Origin: JANYHF01 sp963732765
GTDB taxonomy: Bacteria; Pseudomonadota; Alphaproteobacteria; Rhizobiales; Hyphomicrobiaceae
DNA length: 64,000 bases
Direction of reading: 5' to 3'
NCBI GenBank assembly: GCA_963732765.1
Contig: CAVTAS010000003.1
Location: 806,001-870,000 of the forward strand
The notes under the pieces were generated by a model that worked only from the letters and a program-made list of their open reading frames with translations, made no database searches and was not told the origin of the DNA. This document shows, one piece after another, positions 35,444 through 44,680 of the stretch (its first letter is position 1; each line of letters begins with the position of its first letter). A program made the position numbers and the translations under genes.

Positions 35444-35878
35444 GCTGAAACATCGTGCCAGCTGTCAGCAGGCGGCGCAAGCGATGTATTGTATCAATCG
35501 TGCCAAGATCGACAACATCGCCGCAGCACTCGCGAAACCATCACGGTATAGTACCTTCAAAACCACTGGCGGTTTGTGTGCGGCTGCGTCAAGGCGCTTG
35601 CCCTTACATCGCTAGACGCTGCGGCCCAAAGTGTTTGTCGCCGACCGCCTTGCAACTCAATGCCGTCATACCGAACAGCCGCAGGTGTGCCTAGTCCATT
35701 TGATTGGTCATGCTCAGGACTCCATTGGTAGGCTCCCGGCCAAAGCTGCCTCGCCTGCTGGTTTGGTCGGAAGCTTATCTTTTTTTCTGGGCGACGTTAT
35801 GCGATGGGAGGGCAAGCCAATCGCGCCATTACGTTCGGGTCTCAGCAGGGAAGCGACCAAGTGCTCCCATGGTGATGG
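35444..35878. other. Non-coding stretch with IS66 transposase debris
   Basis: 435 bases between the ALDH remnant and the epoxide-hydrolase stop. The only recognisable part is an IS66 transposase fragment near 35622-35730 on the plus strand. Remaining frames have no motifs. The stretch probably marks the edge of the accessory region, after which gene decay is no longer seen. Confidence 0.6.
35622..35730 (+). mobile_element. IS66-family transposase fragment
   Basis: Translation gives RPKVFVADRLATQCRHTEQ followed by PQVCLVHLIGHAQDSIG. This matches RPRVWISDRLAAQAGHAEQ and HQVCLAHLIRDAQYAI in the core of the intact IS66 transposase at 15484-16782. Only about 36 codons remain, in the opposite orientation to the intact copy. 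No inverted-repeat ends are seen. Confidence 0.72.
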
Positions 35879-37108
35879 TCACTTAGGGCTCCACAACCCA
35901 AAGAAACCCCGCATGTCGTCGGCCACCAGTTGCGGTTCCTCCCACTCCAGGAAGTGCCCACCCCGATCGATTTCGGTCCAGCGCGTCACGTTCCAGGAGC
36001 GGTTCGCCCAGGCGCGAGGCGTCGGGAACATATCGAGCGCCGTCATCTGGAAGGCTGTTGGAACGGTCACCCTGCCCCAGTTCGCCAATTGATCCCGCGC
36101 CGTTTCGGCATAGAGCCTCATGGACGAACCGATCGTCTCGGTTGCCCAATAGACCGTCAGGTTTGCAAGCAGCTTATCCCGGCCGTAGCGGCCGATGACA
36201 TCGTTCTTCCTGTCGGTCCAGGCGTGGAACTTCTCGAAGATCCAGGCCGCAAGGCCGGCCGGCAAGTCATTCAGGGCAAAGGCCGGCGTATCGGGTTTCG
36301 ATGAGTGCAGCATGGCGTAGGCCATCTCGGTCTGCATCCACTTGTCGGCCGTGGCGACGAAGGCCTTTTCCTCCTCGCTCATGTCTGGTGGCCGAAACGC
36401 CACGAAGGGATTGGTGCCTGAAAGATGTATGCCAATGATCGCCTCGGGTCTGGTCAAGGCAAGTTGTTGAATGACGCCTGCGCCAAGATCGCTGCCGCGG
36501 GTAGCGAAACGCTTGTAACCCAAGACATCGGTCATCAGTTTGTGAGCAAGACCGGCGATCTTGCCCACGCTCATACCCGGTCGTGTTGGTCTTCCGGAGA
36601 AACCGAAGCCAGGGAGCGAGAGGGCAACCACATCGAAGCTGATCGCCGTGCCGGCACCGTTTGCCGACGGATCCGTCAGTAGCGGGATGATATCCATGAA
36701 CTGCACGATAGATGACGGCCAGCCATGTAGAACGAGTAGAGGCGTGGCATTGGCGGTCTTGCCCCTGGCATGAACAAAATGCAATCGTTCGCCATCTATG
36801 GTGGCCATGTACTGCGGCAATAGATTGAGCTTGGCTTCAATGGCGCGCCAATCGAACCTCTGCCACTCCTTGATCACGGTAGCGACCGCCGCACGTTCAA
36901 CCCCGTAACCCCAGCCGGCACCCTCCAAGGCGTCCGGCAAGCGAGCGCGCGCAAGACGATCCTTCAAGTCGGTTAGCGTCGCATCGGGGATCGCGATCTT
37001 GAAGGGTTCGGAAGCTGCCGCCGCCGACGCGAGTTTCGACACGGCTGGCGCTGCCGCTAAGGACAGGGTCCCGGCCACGGCTTGACGACGGGAGAGTTTT
37101 CGGGGCAT
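35879..37108 (-). CDS. Epoxide hydrolase family protein, Tat-exported
   Basis: 409 residues from the ATG that follows AAGGAGGT; a 26-residue upstream extension is rejected. The N-terminus RKLSRRQAVAGTLSLAAAPAVSKLASAAAA is a twin-arginine-type signal. The N-terminal epoxide-hydrolase domain (FKIAIPDATLTDLKDRLARARLPD) is followed by the alpha/beta fold: LVLHGWPSS (HGWP oxyanion motif) near residue 125, RGSDLGAGVIQQLA with the nucleophilic Asp near 208, and a C-terminal His in DRGGHFLEWEEP. This matches the juvenile-hormone/microsomal-type group. It is the last of four minus-strand genes downstream of an AraC regulator. Confidence 0.88.
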   Translation of the reverse strand: MPRKLSRRQAVAGTLSLAAAPAVSKLASAAAASEPFKIAIPDATLTDLKDRLARARLPDALEGAGWGYGVERAAVATVIKEWQRFDWRAIEAKLNLLPQYMATIDGERLHFVHARGKTANATPLLVLHGWPSSIVQFMDIIPLLTDPSANGAGTAISFDVVALSLPGFGFSGRPTRPGMSVGKIAGLAHKLMTDVLGYKRFATRGSDLGAGVIQQLALTRPEAIIGIHLSGTNPFVAFRPPDMSEEEKAFVATADKWMQTEMAYAMLHSSKPDTPAFALNDLPAGLAAWIFEKFHAWTDRKNDVIGRYGRDKLLANLTVYWATETIGSSMRLYAETARDQLANWGRVTVPTAFQMTALDMFPTPRAWANRSWNVTRWTEIDRGGHFLEWEEPQLVADDMRGFFGLWSPK

Positions 37109-37201
37109 CGGCGACCTCCTTGGCGACATTGAGTTCGGGATGGTGTCAAGATGCAGCAGTCTGCCTGCGCTCAGTCGACATAGCACTCTGTCTACAGACG
37201 A

Positions 37202-38008
37202 TTACTGCGTTGACTGGGCAATCGCAATCAGGGCGGCAGCCATGTCCTCTGCCTTGGTGATTTGGGGCATGTGCCCGCTCTCAATCGGCAGGACCTTCGT
37301 CAGGCCAGCCCTGGCGATCATCCGAGCCTGCAGCTCAGGCGACACAGAGCGATCCCGATTGGTCTTGACGTAGGCTTTCGCGACCGAGCCGAAGCGAGCC
37401 GCGGTGAACTCGACAGGGGTTGCAATAGGCCCCAGCGGCTCGCGCACCATCGAGGCAACAAATGCCGTTTGTTGCGCGGGCGTGCCGTCCTCGATGAAGA
37501 TGGCGACTTTGTCACGGTCGAGTATCGAGGCATGCGAATAGTCAGTGGCTACCACGAAGGAGTCCTTCTTGAATCCGTTCGTCGTATCGCTGTAGGCAAG
37601 GGTCTGCATGGACTCGCCCGTTAGTGGAATATAGGCCGCTACATAGATCAGCTGCTTGATGCGATCGGGGATGGCCTCGGCCGTCTGCGAGATCGTCATT
37701 CCGCCAAAACTGTGCCCAACCAGGGTGACCGGTTCCTTGGTGGCGTCGATTGCGCTCTTAACGGCGGCCACATGCGACTGCAGGGTGATAGCCTTGGCGG
37801 CAGCCCCATCGGCGTTGCGTCCCGGCAGGTCGTCGCCGATCGCCGTGTGCCCTTGCTTCTCAAGCAGCTGCGCAACTTGCTTCCAACTCGCAGAGGTATC
37901 GAATGCGCCATGCACCAGAACGAAAGTCTCTGCTGTTGCTGGCAGCGCCAGCTGTGGCACGAGAATACCAATTGCGAGAACAACATTGCGCAACAGATGC
38001 TTGATCAT
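37202..38008 (-). CDS. Secreted alpha/beta hydrolase
   Basis: 268 residues with a signal peptide (MIKHLLRNVVLAIGILVPQLALPATA). After cleavage the fold begins at once with FVLVHGAFDTSASWKQV (oxyanion region), the nucleophile elbow VGHSFGGM near residue 96, and a late His in ESGHMPQITKAEDMA near 247. It resembles periplasmic esterases of the salicylate-binding/methyl-ketone hydrolase type. It lies between the DJ-1 gene (21 bases) and the epoxide hydrolase (93 bases), all on the minus strand. The substrate is unknown. Confidence 0.85.
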   Translation of the reverse strand: MIKHLLRNVVLAIGILVPQLALPATAETFVLVHGAFDTSASWKQVAQLLEKQGHTAIGDDLPGRNADGAAAKAITLQSHVAAVKSAIDATKEPVTLVGHSFGGMTISQTAEAIPDRIKQLIYVAAYIPLTGESMQTLAYSDTTNGFKKDSFVVATDYSHASILDRDKVAIFIEDGTPAQQTAFVASMVREPLGPIATPVEFTAARFGSVAKAYVKTNRDRSVSPELQARMIARAGLTKVLPIESGHMPQITKAEDMAAALIAIAQSTQ

Positions 38009-38029
38009 GATCCCCTCCAGCTATGACGC

Positions 38030-38764
38030 CTATGCGCCCAATGTTGCGATGACAAGTCGTGCCGCCGCCGTGCCTGACACCTGTTGTTGTCCGGTGACGA
38101 GGTTGCCGTCGCGCAGAGCAAACGGCGCAAACCGGTAACTGGTCGCGAAATTGGCCTCCGGGATCTTGCGCGCCACATCCTCGATCCAGAACGGCTGGAT
38201 CTTCTTGCCCACGAATGCATCTGCATACGCCTCTTCCGAATTGGCGAACCCGGTCCATGTCTTGCCCTTGGCGAGTAGATCGCCGTTGGAAAGCCGGACC
38301 TTGAGGAGATTGCAAGTCCCGTGGCAGATCAGAGCCGTTGGCTTGCCTTCCTCGTAGAAGGCCGCGATCAGACGATGCAACAGAGTGTCGTCGACTTGGG
38401 TCACCATGGGTCCCTGCCCGGCGATCACTAGGATGGAGTCGTAGGCGTCGTGAGTGAGGCCGGCGATGCTCCTGGTCGCCTTGAGGAGCGCGGCATGTTT
38501 GGGCGAGTGTTTGAACCCCAGCGAAATCAGATCCTGGGCGGAATAGCCGCTTTCTTGCTCGGGATCGGAGAAGCCATCGCCAATGAGGTCGCCGCCTTTG
38601 GGTGACACGATGTCAACGCCGTAACCTGCCTCGGTGAAGGCCCAGAACGGATGGGTCAGTTCCGCCCACCAGAACCCGATCGGCCAGCCGGTCATCGGCG
38701 AGACTGCGTGGTTCGATGCAATCAACAGGATTTGCTTGCCAGGTTTGGAAATCTCGCCACTCAT
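38030..38764 (-). CDS. DJ-1/PfpI family protein (type 1 glutamine amidotransferase-like)
   Basis: 244 residues. The flavodoxin-like core begins with KQILLIASNHA; the Glu of the family is in FWWAELTHPFWAF near residue 35; the nucleophile elbow is ALICHGTCNLL with Cys near residue 147. DIVSPKGG near 51 and ILVIAGQGPM near 110 are typical of the Hsp31/GlxI-like subgroup. Relatives act as glyoxalase III, deglycase or chaperone. It is co-oriented with the reductase upstream (33 bases) and the hydrolase downstream. Confidence 0.87.
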   Translation of the reverse strand: MSGEISKPGKQILLIASNHAVSPMTGWPIGFWWAELTHPFWAFTEAGYGVDIVSPKGGDLIGDGFSDPEQESGYSAQDLISLGFKHSPKHAALLKATRSIAGLTHDAYDSILVIAGQGPMVTQVDDTLLHRLIAAFYEEGKPTALICHGTCNLLKVRLSNGDLLAKGKTWTGFANSEEAYADAFVGKKIQPFWIEDVARKIPEANFATSYRFAPFALRDGNLVTGQQQVSGTAAARLVIATLGA

Positions 38765-38797
38765 GATGTCCGCCTTACTCCGTTGGTCGTTCGATTG

Positions 38798-39445
38798 TCA
38801 TCGACGCTCGGAACTCGGTAGCTGATACGCAAACGTGAAATCCCGCCCTGCCGAGGCCGTTGCAGCCAATTGAATCCAGAGCATTCCGAGGGGCTCAAGC
38901 AGTCGGGCCGCGCGCAGGGGGCCGGCATCAAGAGCCTCGAACCCCAACTCGTTGATCAGTTTAATGATCATAGGTTTACGGATTTCATCGTCGCCGGCGA
39001 CGAACATCAGAGGTGGCGCCGGAAACCTTGCCGGATCAGTCATCACATTGAAGCCGACCTGATTGAGCGTCTTGAACACGCTTGCGCCTTTGGCCCAGGA
39101 GGCCACGAGTTCGCCCCCCGACGTGGTGTGACCGATCACCAGTTCCAGGCCCCCAGGACCGACGGCAAGAGGGTTCGTGCAGTCGATGATCGCGCGACCC
39201 GACAGATCTCCCAGAGCCGCCACGGCGCTCTCGGTGGCCGGCCACGGTGTCGCCAGGACGATCACATCTGCAGCGCGGCCTGCGGCGGTCACGTCGTCAA
39301 ATCGAATTCTGCGATGACCCTTGAGAGGCGCGTACTTGGCCTCATTCAGGTCGGGAACACCGAAAACGACATCGTGCCTGCCGGCGGCCCAACGCATGCC
39401 AAGTGTGCCGCCGACCTTGCCAGCACCGATAACAGCAATGTGCAT
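38798..39445 (-). CDS. NADPH-dependent F420 reductase-like protein
   Basis: 215 residues from the ATG preceded by GAAAGGG; a GTG 15 bases earlier is possible. The Rossmann motif IAVIGAGKVGGTLGMRWA opens the protein, DVIVLATPWPA is near residue 60, and DCTNPLAVGPGG, typical of the NADP oxidoreductase (F420_oxidored) family, is near residue 88. KTLNQVGFNVM and PLMFVAGDDEIRKPMIIKLINELGFEALDAGPLRAARLLEPLGMLW follow as in these enzymes. Many family members in F420-less bacteria use other acceptors. It is first of the four minus-strand genes after the AraC gene. Confidence 0.85.
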   Translation of the reverse strand: MHIAVIGAGKVGGTLGMRWAAGRHDVVFGVPDLNEAKYAPLKGHRRIRFDDVTAAGRAADVIVLATPWPATESAVAALGDLSGRAIIDCTNPLAVGPGGLELVIGHTTSGGELVASWAKGASVFKTLNQVGFNVMTDPARFPAPPLMFVAGDDEIRKPMIIKLINELGFEALDAGPLRAARLLEPLGMLWIQLAATASAGRDFTFAYQLPSSERR

Positions 39446-39577
39446 CGAGGGCCCTTTCACAAAGCGCGAGCTGTTCGGTCAGTTCAGGACGCGTAAGGAT
39501 TTTAGCGGTTGCAGTCAGCGATGGCTTTCAAGATTCCATCATTCTGGAGCTGTGCCTCGATCCTTGACCACTTGCGC

Positions 39578-40486
39578 CTAGAACTGGAAATCCCGACGGA
39601 ACTCAGATGGGCTCACACCGACCGACTTTGCAAATGTCGAGCTGAAATGGGCTGCAGACGAGAATCCACACAACAATCCAATCTCGACGGCCTGCAAATG
39701 GCTATGCGCCAACAGATCCTTGGCCCGCGCTATACGCCGACTTATGACAAATTGATGGGGTGTCAGCTTGGTCGCCGCCTTGAAGGCGCGTGAGAACTGG
39801 ATTGTCGACAGGCAGGCGACTGCGGCGAGTTCGTCCATCGCCAGCGGGTCGCCGAAATGCGCCTCGATGAATTCGATGACCCGGCCGAGACGCGGGTCAT
39901 CCAGGACTGGCGCCCGCCAGTCCCCCCCGGTCCTGGCCAGTATGGAAAAATAGGACAACAATCCGATGATTGAGCCGTCGATATAGAGATCGTTCGCGTG
40001 CCCGCCGTCCCCCATGGCGGTCCACATGGATTTGAGACGATCCAGAACAGGCTGGCGCACAATGGTGCTGGCGTACACCGGTTCAAATGGGTCGGTATCG
40101 ATGCCGGCCTCGGCCAGGCGCGACTTGAGCGCGACGTGCGACAAGCTCGCAAATAGAACACGATGCGGTTCTCGCACGTTGAAGTAGCAATGCTGACGCG
40201 CAGGCTGCAGATGCGCCATCCCTGCCCTCAACTCACCCACGCGTTGGCGACCGTTGCCGAAGTTGAATTCAGCCGGTCCCGACGCGCGCAAAGCCGCCGT
40301 GATGATCAGTTGGTCGACCGCCGGGGCAGCGCGCTCTCCGCCACCTTGTGACGCCAGGATCATTTCGACGCCGAGCGATCCGGCTCGACGGTGTTCCAGT
40401 GTGGCCGACGCGAAGCGCGGGCTTTGATAGTACTCTATGACTGAGGGGAACACTGGCATACTCACCCGCAAATCGTCAGGTCTCAT
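39578..40486 (-). CDS. AraC family transcriptional regulator
   Basis: 302 residues from the ATG at MRPDDLRVSM; the longer frame upstream has no homologous look. The N-terminal 190 residues form a cupin-like sensing domain (MAHLQPARQHCYFNV is a visible part). The C-terminus carries two helix-turn-helix motifs: MDELAAVACLSTIQFSRAFKAATKLTPHQFVISRRIARAKDLL and AVEIGLLCGFSSAAHFSSTFAKSVGVSPSEFRRD. It is co-directional with, and 132 bases upstream of, the reductase-DJ-1-hydrolase run and is their likely regulator. The divergent TspO-like gene starts 209 bases away. Confidence 0.9.
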   Translation of the reverse strand: MRPDDLRVSMPVFPSVIEYYQSPRFASATLEHRRAGSLGVEMILASQGGGERAAPAVDQLIITAALRASGPAEFNFGNGRQRVGELRAGMAHLQPARQHCYFNVREPHRVLFASLSHVALKSRLAEAGIDTDPFEPVYASTIVRQPVLDRLKSMWTAMGDGGHANDLYIDGSIIGLLSYFSILARTGGDWRAPVLDDPRLGRVIEFIEAHFGDPLAMDELAAVACLSTIQFSRAFKAATKLTPHQFVISRRIARAKDLLAHSHLQAVEIGLLCGFSSAAHFSSTFAKSVGVSPSEFRRDFQF

Positions 40487-40695
40487 GGGGATAGTCTCGC
40501 CCAGGTGCGAACGACAAGCGTTCGGCTTTCTGGTAACCGCAGTCAACAGGGTAGCGCTCTGTAGTAGCCGGGCAACTCGCCACATAGCCAGCGCTGTAGA
40601 GGCACGATTCCATCTACCCCGGCACTCCGATGATCTGTGCAAACCGGCCGCTCGTTTCCTGCTTCGCTAAGCAGCTGAACTGGAGGATAGCATCG

Positions 40696-41442
40696 ATGGA
40701 TGCCGCGCGGGTTGCAGTCAACTTCATCCTGGGGATTGGCCAAATCGCACTGAGCATTTGGTTCTTCCGCGACGGCTTCGAGACCGCAGCGTCGGCGTTT
40801 CCCAAGTCCCCGCCAACTCCACTCGAACCGGCGGGATACGCCTTTGCCATCTGGACACCGATCTATCTAGGCTCGGTCGCTTTCGCACTCCACCAGGCGT
40901 TTGGGCGGAACTGGTCCGATCCGGTCTACCGGTCGATCGGCTGGTGGACGGCATTGGCATTCCTGTGCTGCTGCCTTTGGCTGGTCTTCGCAAAGCACGG
41001 GCCTGTCTTTGCGACTGTGCCAGCAATCATTGTGATGTTTATTGCGCTGCTCTGGTCGCTGATCGTTGCGCTCGGGCTCGCGCGGGACGGCGCTGCAGTA
41101 TCCCCATGGTTTACGATTGCACCCCTGGCGCTTTATGCGGGGTGGCTGACGATCGCTGTGTTCGCCAATGTCGCCGAGATTTTATCCGGCTACGGGATCC
41201 ACCCCTTTGGACTGAGCCAGCCAACCTTTGCCGGGCTGCTATTGCTGATCGCGCTGCCAGTCGCGCTGACCTGCGTCTTTCTCGTGCGCGGCAACATGAT
41301 CTATGCGTCGGCGATCACCTGGGCACTGGTCGCAATCGCCGTCGCAAACATCCAGCGCGGGCCAAATCTCGTCTTTGCCGTGCTGGCTGGCGGCTCGGCT
41401 GTGTTGGCAATTCTGGTATCGCTGAACGCCCGTACAATGTGA
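40696..41442 (+). CDS. TspO/MBR-like tryptophan-rich membrane protein
   Basis: 248 residues from the ATG after GGAGG (40682-40686). Hydrophobic segments occupy most of the length, about seven in all. AFAIWTPIYLGSVAFALHQ near residue 50 and SIGWWTALAFLCCCLWLV near 80 resemble the Trp-rich FxxVW-x-LY core of TspO-family proteins, followed by FTIAPLALYAGWLTIAVFANVAEIL, the counterpart of the FxxWxxVATxxN segment. It is longer than classical TspO (about 160 residues) and matches the larger bacterial relatives. Ligand and role are unknown. Confidence 0.72.
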   Translation: MDAARVAVNFILGIGQIALSIWFFRDGFETAASAFPKSPPTPLEPAGYAFAIWTPIYLGSVAFALHQAFGRNWSDPVYRSIGWWTALAFLCCCLWLVFAKHGPVFATVPAIIVMFIALLWSLIVALGLARDGAAVSPWFTIAPLALYAGWLTIAVFANVAEILSGYGIHPFGLSQPTFAGLLLLIALPVALTCVFLVRGNMIYASAITWALVAIAVANIQRGPNLVFAVLAGGSAVLAILVSLNARTM

Positions 41443-41661
41443 TGCCCATGCTCCACGACATGTGCCATGTCGCTGCGAAGTCACAGCGATAAAACGTTGA
41501 AGGAGTCCGACATCCCCGCCACACGACATTGTCGAATCGGATAGCCTAAGCGTGCAGAAGCGACCTACAGCGCTGTTTCGCGAACTCGCTTGAGCTATAT
41601 CAACGCGGTTCCAGTCACTCCCGGTGAACCTTCCGAGATGCTCCTTCATGGGAGGTTGGCT

Positions 41662-42669
41662 ATGAGCCGGATGGTTCTACTCTTGGTGGTTGGTGTCGTC
41701 ACCGTGGTTGCTGCGGGCGGGTTCGTGTTTCTCGCCTATAGCGACGAGATCGGCCGTGCGCACGTTGCAGTGCGTGACGGCGGTCGGATCGCGAGCACGA
41801 CGGCTGGGCCTATCGAATTCGCGGAGAAGGGTGCCGGTATCGCGCTGCTGTCCATTCACGGCGCCGGCGGGGGCTATGACCAGGGCCTCGCGAATGTTGC
41901 CGATTTCGTTGGAGAGGGATTTCGCGTCATCGCCCCATCCAGGTTCGGGTACTTAGGGACGCCAATACCAGCGGATGCGTCTCCCTCCGCGCAAGCCGAT
42001 GCTCATGCGGCGCTTCTGGCCGAGTTGAAGGTCGACAAGGCAATCGTCGTGGGCGTCTCGGCTGGCGCGTGCTCGGCGATCGAACTGGCATTGCGCCATC
42101 CGGACAACGTCGCTGCGCTCATTTTGATTGTTCCGGGGACTTATGCTCCAACAAGCCCGGTGATGATTGAACAAAGCCGCGCAAGCCAGTTTGCATTCTG
42201 GTTGGTTAATGCTGGTGCCGACTTTGCCTGGTGGGCGACGGAAAAGATCGCACCCTCGGTATTGATCCGCTTCCTCGGCGTGCCGCCGGAGGTCGTTGCC
42301 GCCGCGCCGGAGACGGAACAAGATCGCGTGCGGCAGATCATCCAGAGCGTCCAGCCGCTGTCGCGACGTGTTTCCGGAATCAACATCGACAGCAACCCCG
42401 ATCTCCATCGGCTGCCGCTTGAAAGGATCAGTATACCAACTTTGATCGTTTCGGCGCGCGACGATCTGTTCAATACCCGGCCGGCTGCGGAGCTCGCTGC
42501 CGGCGCCATACCTGGTGCAAGGCTGGTCGTCTTCGATACCGGCGGCCACTTGTTGGTTGGGCACAGCCGGGAGGCGCGAGCGCTCGTCAGTGAGTTCCTG
42601 GCAAAGGCTGGTGTCGCCCCAAGGCTGTCGTCGGTCCAGCCGAATGCTGCAGCCACGAACCCACAATAG
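41662..42669 (+). CDS. Membrane-anchored or exported alpha/beta hydrolase
   Basis: 335 residues from the ATG that follows GGGAGG; a start 72 bases earlier is less likely. The N-terminal hydrophobic stretch (MVLLLVVGVVTVVAAGGFVFLAY) has no clear cleavage site, so it could be an anchor. The fold shows LLSIHGAGGGYDQGL near residue 67, the nucleophile elbow VVGVSAGACSAIELAL near residue 130, DDLFNTRP with the acid near 272, and GGHLLVGHS with the His near 295. It is monocistronic, followed by the cco promoter region. Substrate unknown. Confidence 0.82.
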   Translation: MSRMVLLLVVGVVTVVAAGGFVFLAYSDEIGRAHVAVRDGGRIASTTAGPIEFAEKGAGIALLSIHGAGGGYDQGLANVADFVGEGFRVIAPSRFGYLGTPIPADASPSAQADAHAALLAELKVDKAIVVGVSAGACSAIELALRHPDNVAALILIVPGTYAPTSPVMIEQSRASQFAFWLVNAGADFAWWATEKIAPSVLIRFLGVPPEVVAAAPETEQDRVRQIIQSVQPLSRRVSGINIDSNPDLHRLPLERISIPTLIVSARDDLFNTRPAAELAAGAIPGARLVVFDTGGHLLVGHSREARALVSEFLAKAGVAPRLSSVQPNAAATNPQ

Positions 42670-42970
42670 CCTCGGCGCTCCGTTGTTGAAGACGGCGCCG
42701 TCTCTTGCGCCAAATCAACCGCGGCTGGCGGATGCCAGCCTGCGAGGTTCAGCGGTGTGTGACGCGGTGCATGTTGCCGCCTCAAATGCTGGTCGCGAGA
42801 TGGGCGACAGCGCCACACATGAGCCTCATGTACGTCTCGCACCTGCGATCGGCGACGATGGCTAAGTGGCATGCGCACCAAAGAGCCGCATGCGAATTGA
42901 TCTCGATCAATGAGGCGCCGTTGGACGCCGCCCATTCTACCGCTATCGCCAGGGCAGTGAGGGGCTACAG
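42670..42970. promoter_or_regulatory. Upstream region of the cbb3 oxidase operon
   Basis: 301 bases with no gene of its own. It contains the perfect FNR/FixK-type box at 42897-42910 and a GAGGGGC ribosome site just before ccoN. The first 200 bases show nothing recognisable. Confidence 0.6.
42897..42910 (+). promoter_or_regulatory. FNR/FixK-type box upstream of ccoN
   Basis: TTGATCTCGATCAA is a perfect TTGAT-N4-ATCAA site. Its centre is 67.5 bases before the ccoN ATG. Placed at -41.5, the usual activating position, it predicts a transcript start near 42945 and a leader of about 26 bases holding the ribosome site. FixK/FNR/AnR control of cbb3 oxidase under low oxygen is well established. Confidence 0.88.
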
Positions 42971-44668
42971 ATGGTTGAGGCAGGTACCCGCGACGAAGTC
43001 ACCGCGATCAATGATTCACTGGCCGTTCTGTCCGGCCTGACGGCTGTGGCGGTTGGAGCGACGGCGGCGGCAAACAGTCGCGACGATGCGTTCTTTCTGC
43101 ATGCCCTCTTTCTTGCTGTGGCAGGTGCGATCGCGACCGGCGTTGTTGTCCACAAGGCCTTCGTCGCCGATCCCGATGGGCGGGTCCTTGCCCGGTCTCG
43201 CACCGACTACAACGACGCCGTGGTCAAGGCTGGCGTTATTGCGACGGTCTTTTGGGGCATTGCCGGCTTTCTCATCGGCGACATCCTGGCCTGGCAACTG
43301 GCGTTTCCGGTGCTCAACCTCGATCTGCCCTGGACCAATTTCGGACGGCTGCGGCCGGTGCACACTTCGGCGGTCATCTTTGCTTTCGGCGGCAACGCGC
43401 TCATTGCAACCTCATTCTACGTCGTGCAGCGCACTTGCCGGGCGCGGTTGGCCGGTTACTGGTCGCCTTGGTTCGTGTTCTGGGGCTACCAGCTGTTCAT
43501 TGTGCTGGCGGCATCGGGCTACCTGCTCGGCGTGACCGGTGGCAAGGAATATGCCGAGCCTGAATGGTACGTCGATCTGTGGCTGACTATTGTCTGGGTC
43601 GCTTATCTGCTTGTCTTCCTCGGCACCATCTGGAAGCGCACCGAACCGCACATCTATGTGGCGAACTGGTTCTATCTCGCTTTCATTGTCACTGTCGCCA
43701 TGTTGCACATCGTCAACAATCTGGCGGTGCCGGTATCGTGGTTCGGAGCCAAGAGTTACGGCGTCTATTCTGGCGTCCAGGATGCCATGACGCAATGGTG
43801 GTACGGCCACAACGCGGTCGGCTTCTTCCTCACCGCCGGCTTCCTGGCCATGATGTACTACTTCATACCAAAGCGGGTGGAGCGGCCGATCTATTCCTAC
43901 CGCCTGAGCATCGTCCACTTCTGGTCGCTGATCTTCATGTACATCTGGGCCGGGCCGCATCATCTGCATTACACGGCGCTTCCTGATTGGGCGCAGACTC
44001 TCGGCATGACGTTCTCGATCATGCTGTGGATGCCGTCCTGGGGCGGCATGATCAACGGCCTGATGACGCTGTCGGGCGCCTGGGATAAGCTCCGGACCGA
44101 TCCCGTCGTGCGTCTCATGGTGGTCTCGGTCGGCTTCTACGGCATGTCGACCTTCGAGGGGCCGCTGATGTCGATCAAGGCGGTGAACTCGCTCTCTCAT
44201 TACACAGATTGGACCATCGGCCACGTTCATTCCGGCGCACTCGGATGGGTCGGCATGGTGTCGTTCGGTGCCATCTATTGCATGACGCCCTGGCTGTGGG
44301 GGCGGCGCGGTCTCTATTCGATGCGTCTCGTCGAGTGGCACTTCTGGCTCTCGACCATCGGTATACTGCTCTACATCACTTCGATGTGGGTCGCCGGTCT
44401 GATGCAAGGACTGATGTGGCGCGCCTACAACGATCTCGGTTTCCTGCAGTATTCCTTCGTCGAGACAGTGGAGGCTATGCATTGGCCCTACATTATCCGC
44501 GCTACCGGTGGCTCGCTCTACCTGCTTGGAGGGCTGCTGATGGCCTACAATGTCTGGCGCACAGCGCGCGGGGATCTCACGGCCGACATCGCCCTGCAAC
44601 CGCGTGTGGCTGCGGCGCCCGAACTGAGGGGCGGTGCCTTCCAGCCCGGCCTGGCGGCAGCGGAATAA
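42971..44668 (+). CDS. ccoN: cbb3-type cytochrome c oxidase subunit I
   Basis: 565 residues, the catalytic haem-copper subunit in the inner membrane. Visible ligands and motifs are RPVHTSAVIFAFGGNA (haem b His), QWWYGHNAVGFFLTAGFLAMMYYFIPK (CuB His), AGPHHLHYTALPDW (CuB His pair) and DWTIGHVHSGALGWVG (haem ligands). An N-terminal extension of about 75 residues with two hydrophobic segments precedes the common core. It has high oxygen affinity and works with CcoO and CcoP in microaerobic respiration. First gene of the operon, 12 bases before ccoO. Confidence 0.97.
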   Translation: MVEAGTRDEVTAINDSLAVLSGLTAVAVGATAAANSRDDAFFLHALFLAVAGAIATGVVVHKAFVADPDGRVLARSRTDYNDAVVKAGVIATVFWGIAGFLIGDILAWQLAFPVLNLDLPWTNFGRLRPVHTSAVIFAFGGNALIATSFYVVQRTCRARLAGYWSPWFVFWGYQLFIVLAASGYLLGVTGGKEYAEPEWYVDLWLTIVWVAYLLVFLGTIWKRTEPHIYVANWFYLAFIVTVAMLHIVNNLAVPVSWFGAKSYGVYSGVQDAMTQWWYGHNAVGFFLTAGFLAMMYYFIPKRVERPIYSYRLSIVHFWSLIFMYIWAGPHHLHYTALPDWAQTLGMTFSIMLWMPSWGGMINGLMTLSGAWDKLRTDPVVRLMVVSVGFYGMSTFEGPLMSIKAVNSLSHYTDWTIGHVHSGALGWVGMVSFGAIYCMTPWLWGRRGLYSMRLVEWHFWLSTIGILLYITSMWVAGLMQGLMWRAYNDLGFLQYSFVETVEAMHWPYIIRATGGSLYLLGGLLMAYNVWRTARGDLTADIALQPRVAAAPELRGGAFQPGLAAAE

Positions 44669-44680
44669 GGGGTAACCAAG

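Noticed and set aside
37999..38012. TTGATCATGATCCC near the start of the secreted hydrolase, resembling an FNR-type box
   Set aside because: It overlaps the start codon region and one half-site is poor, so it is probably chance.
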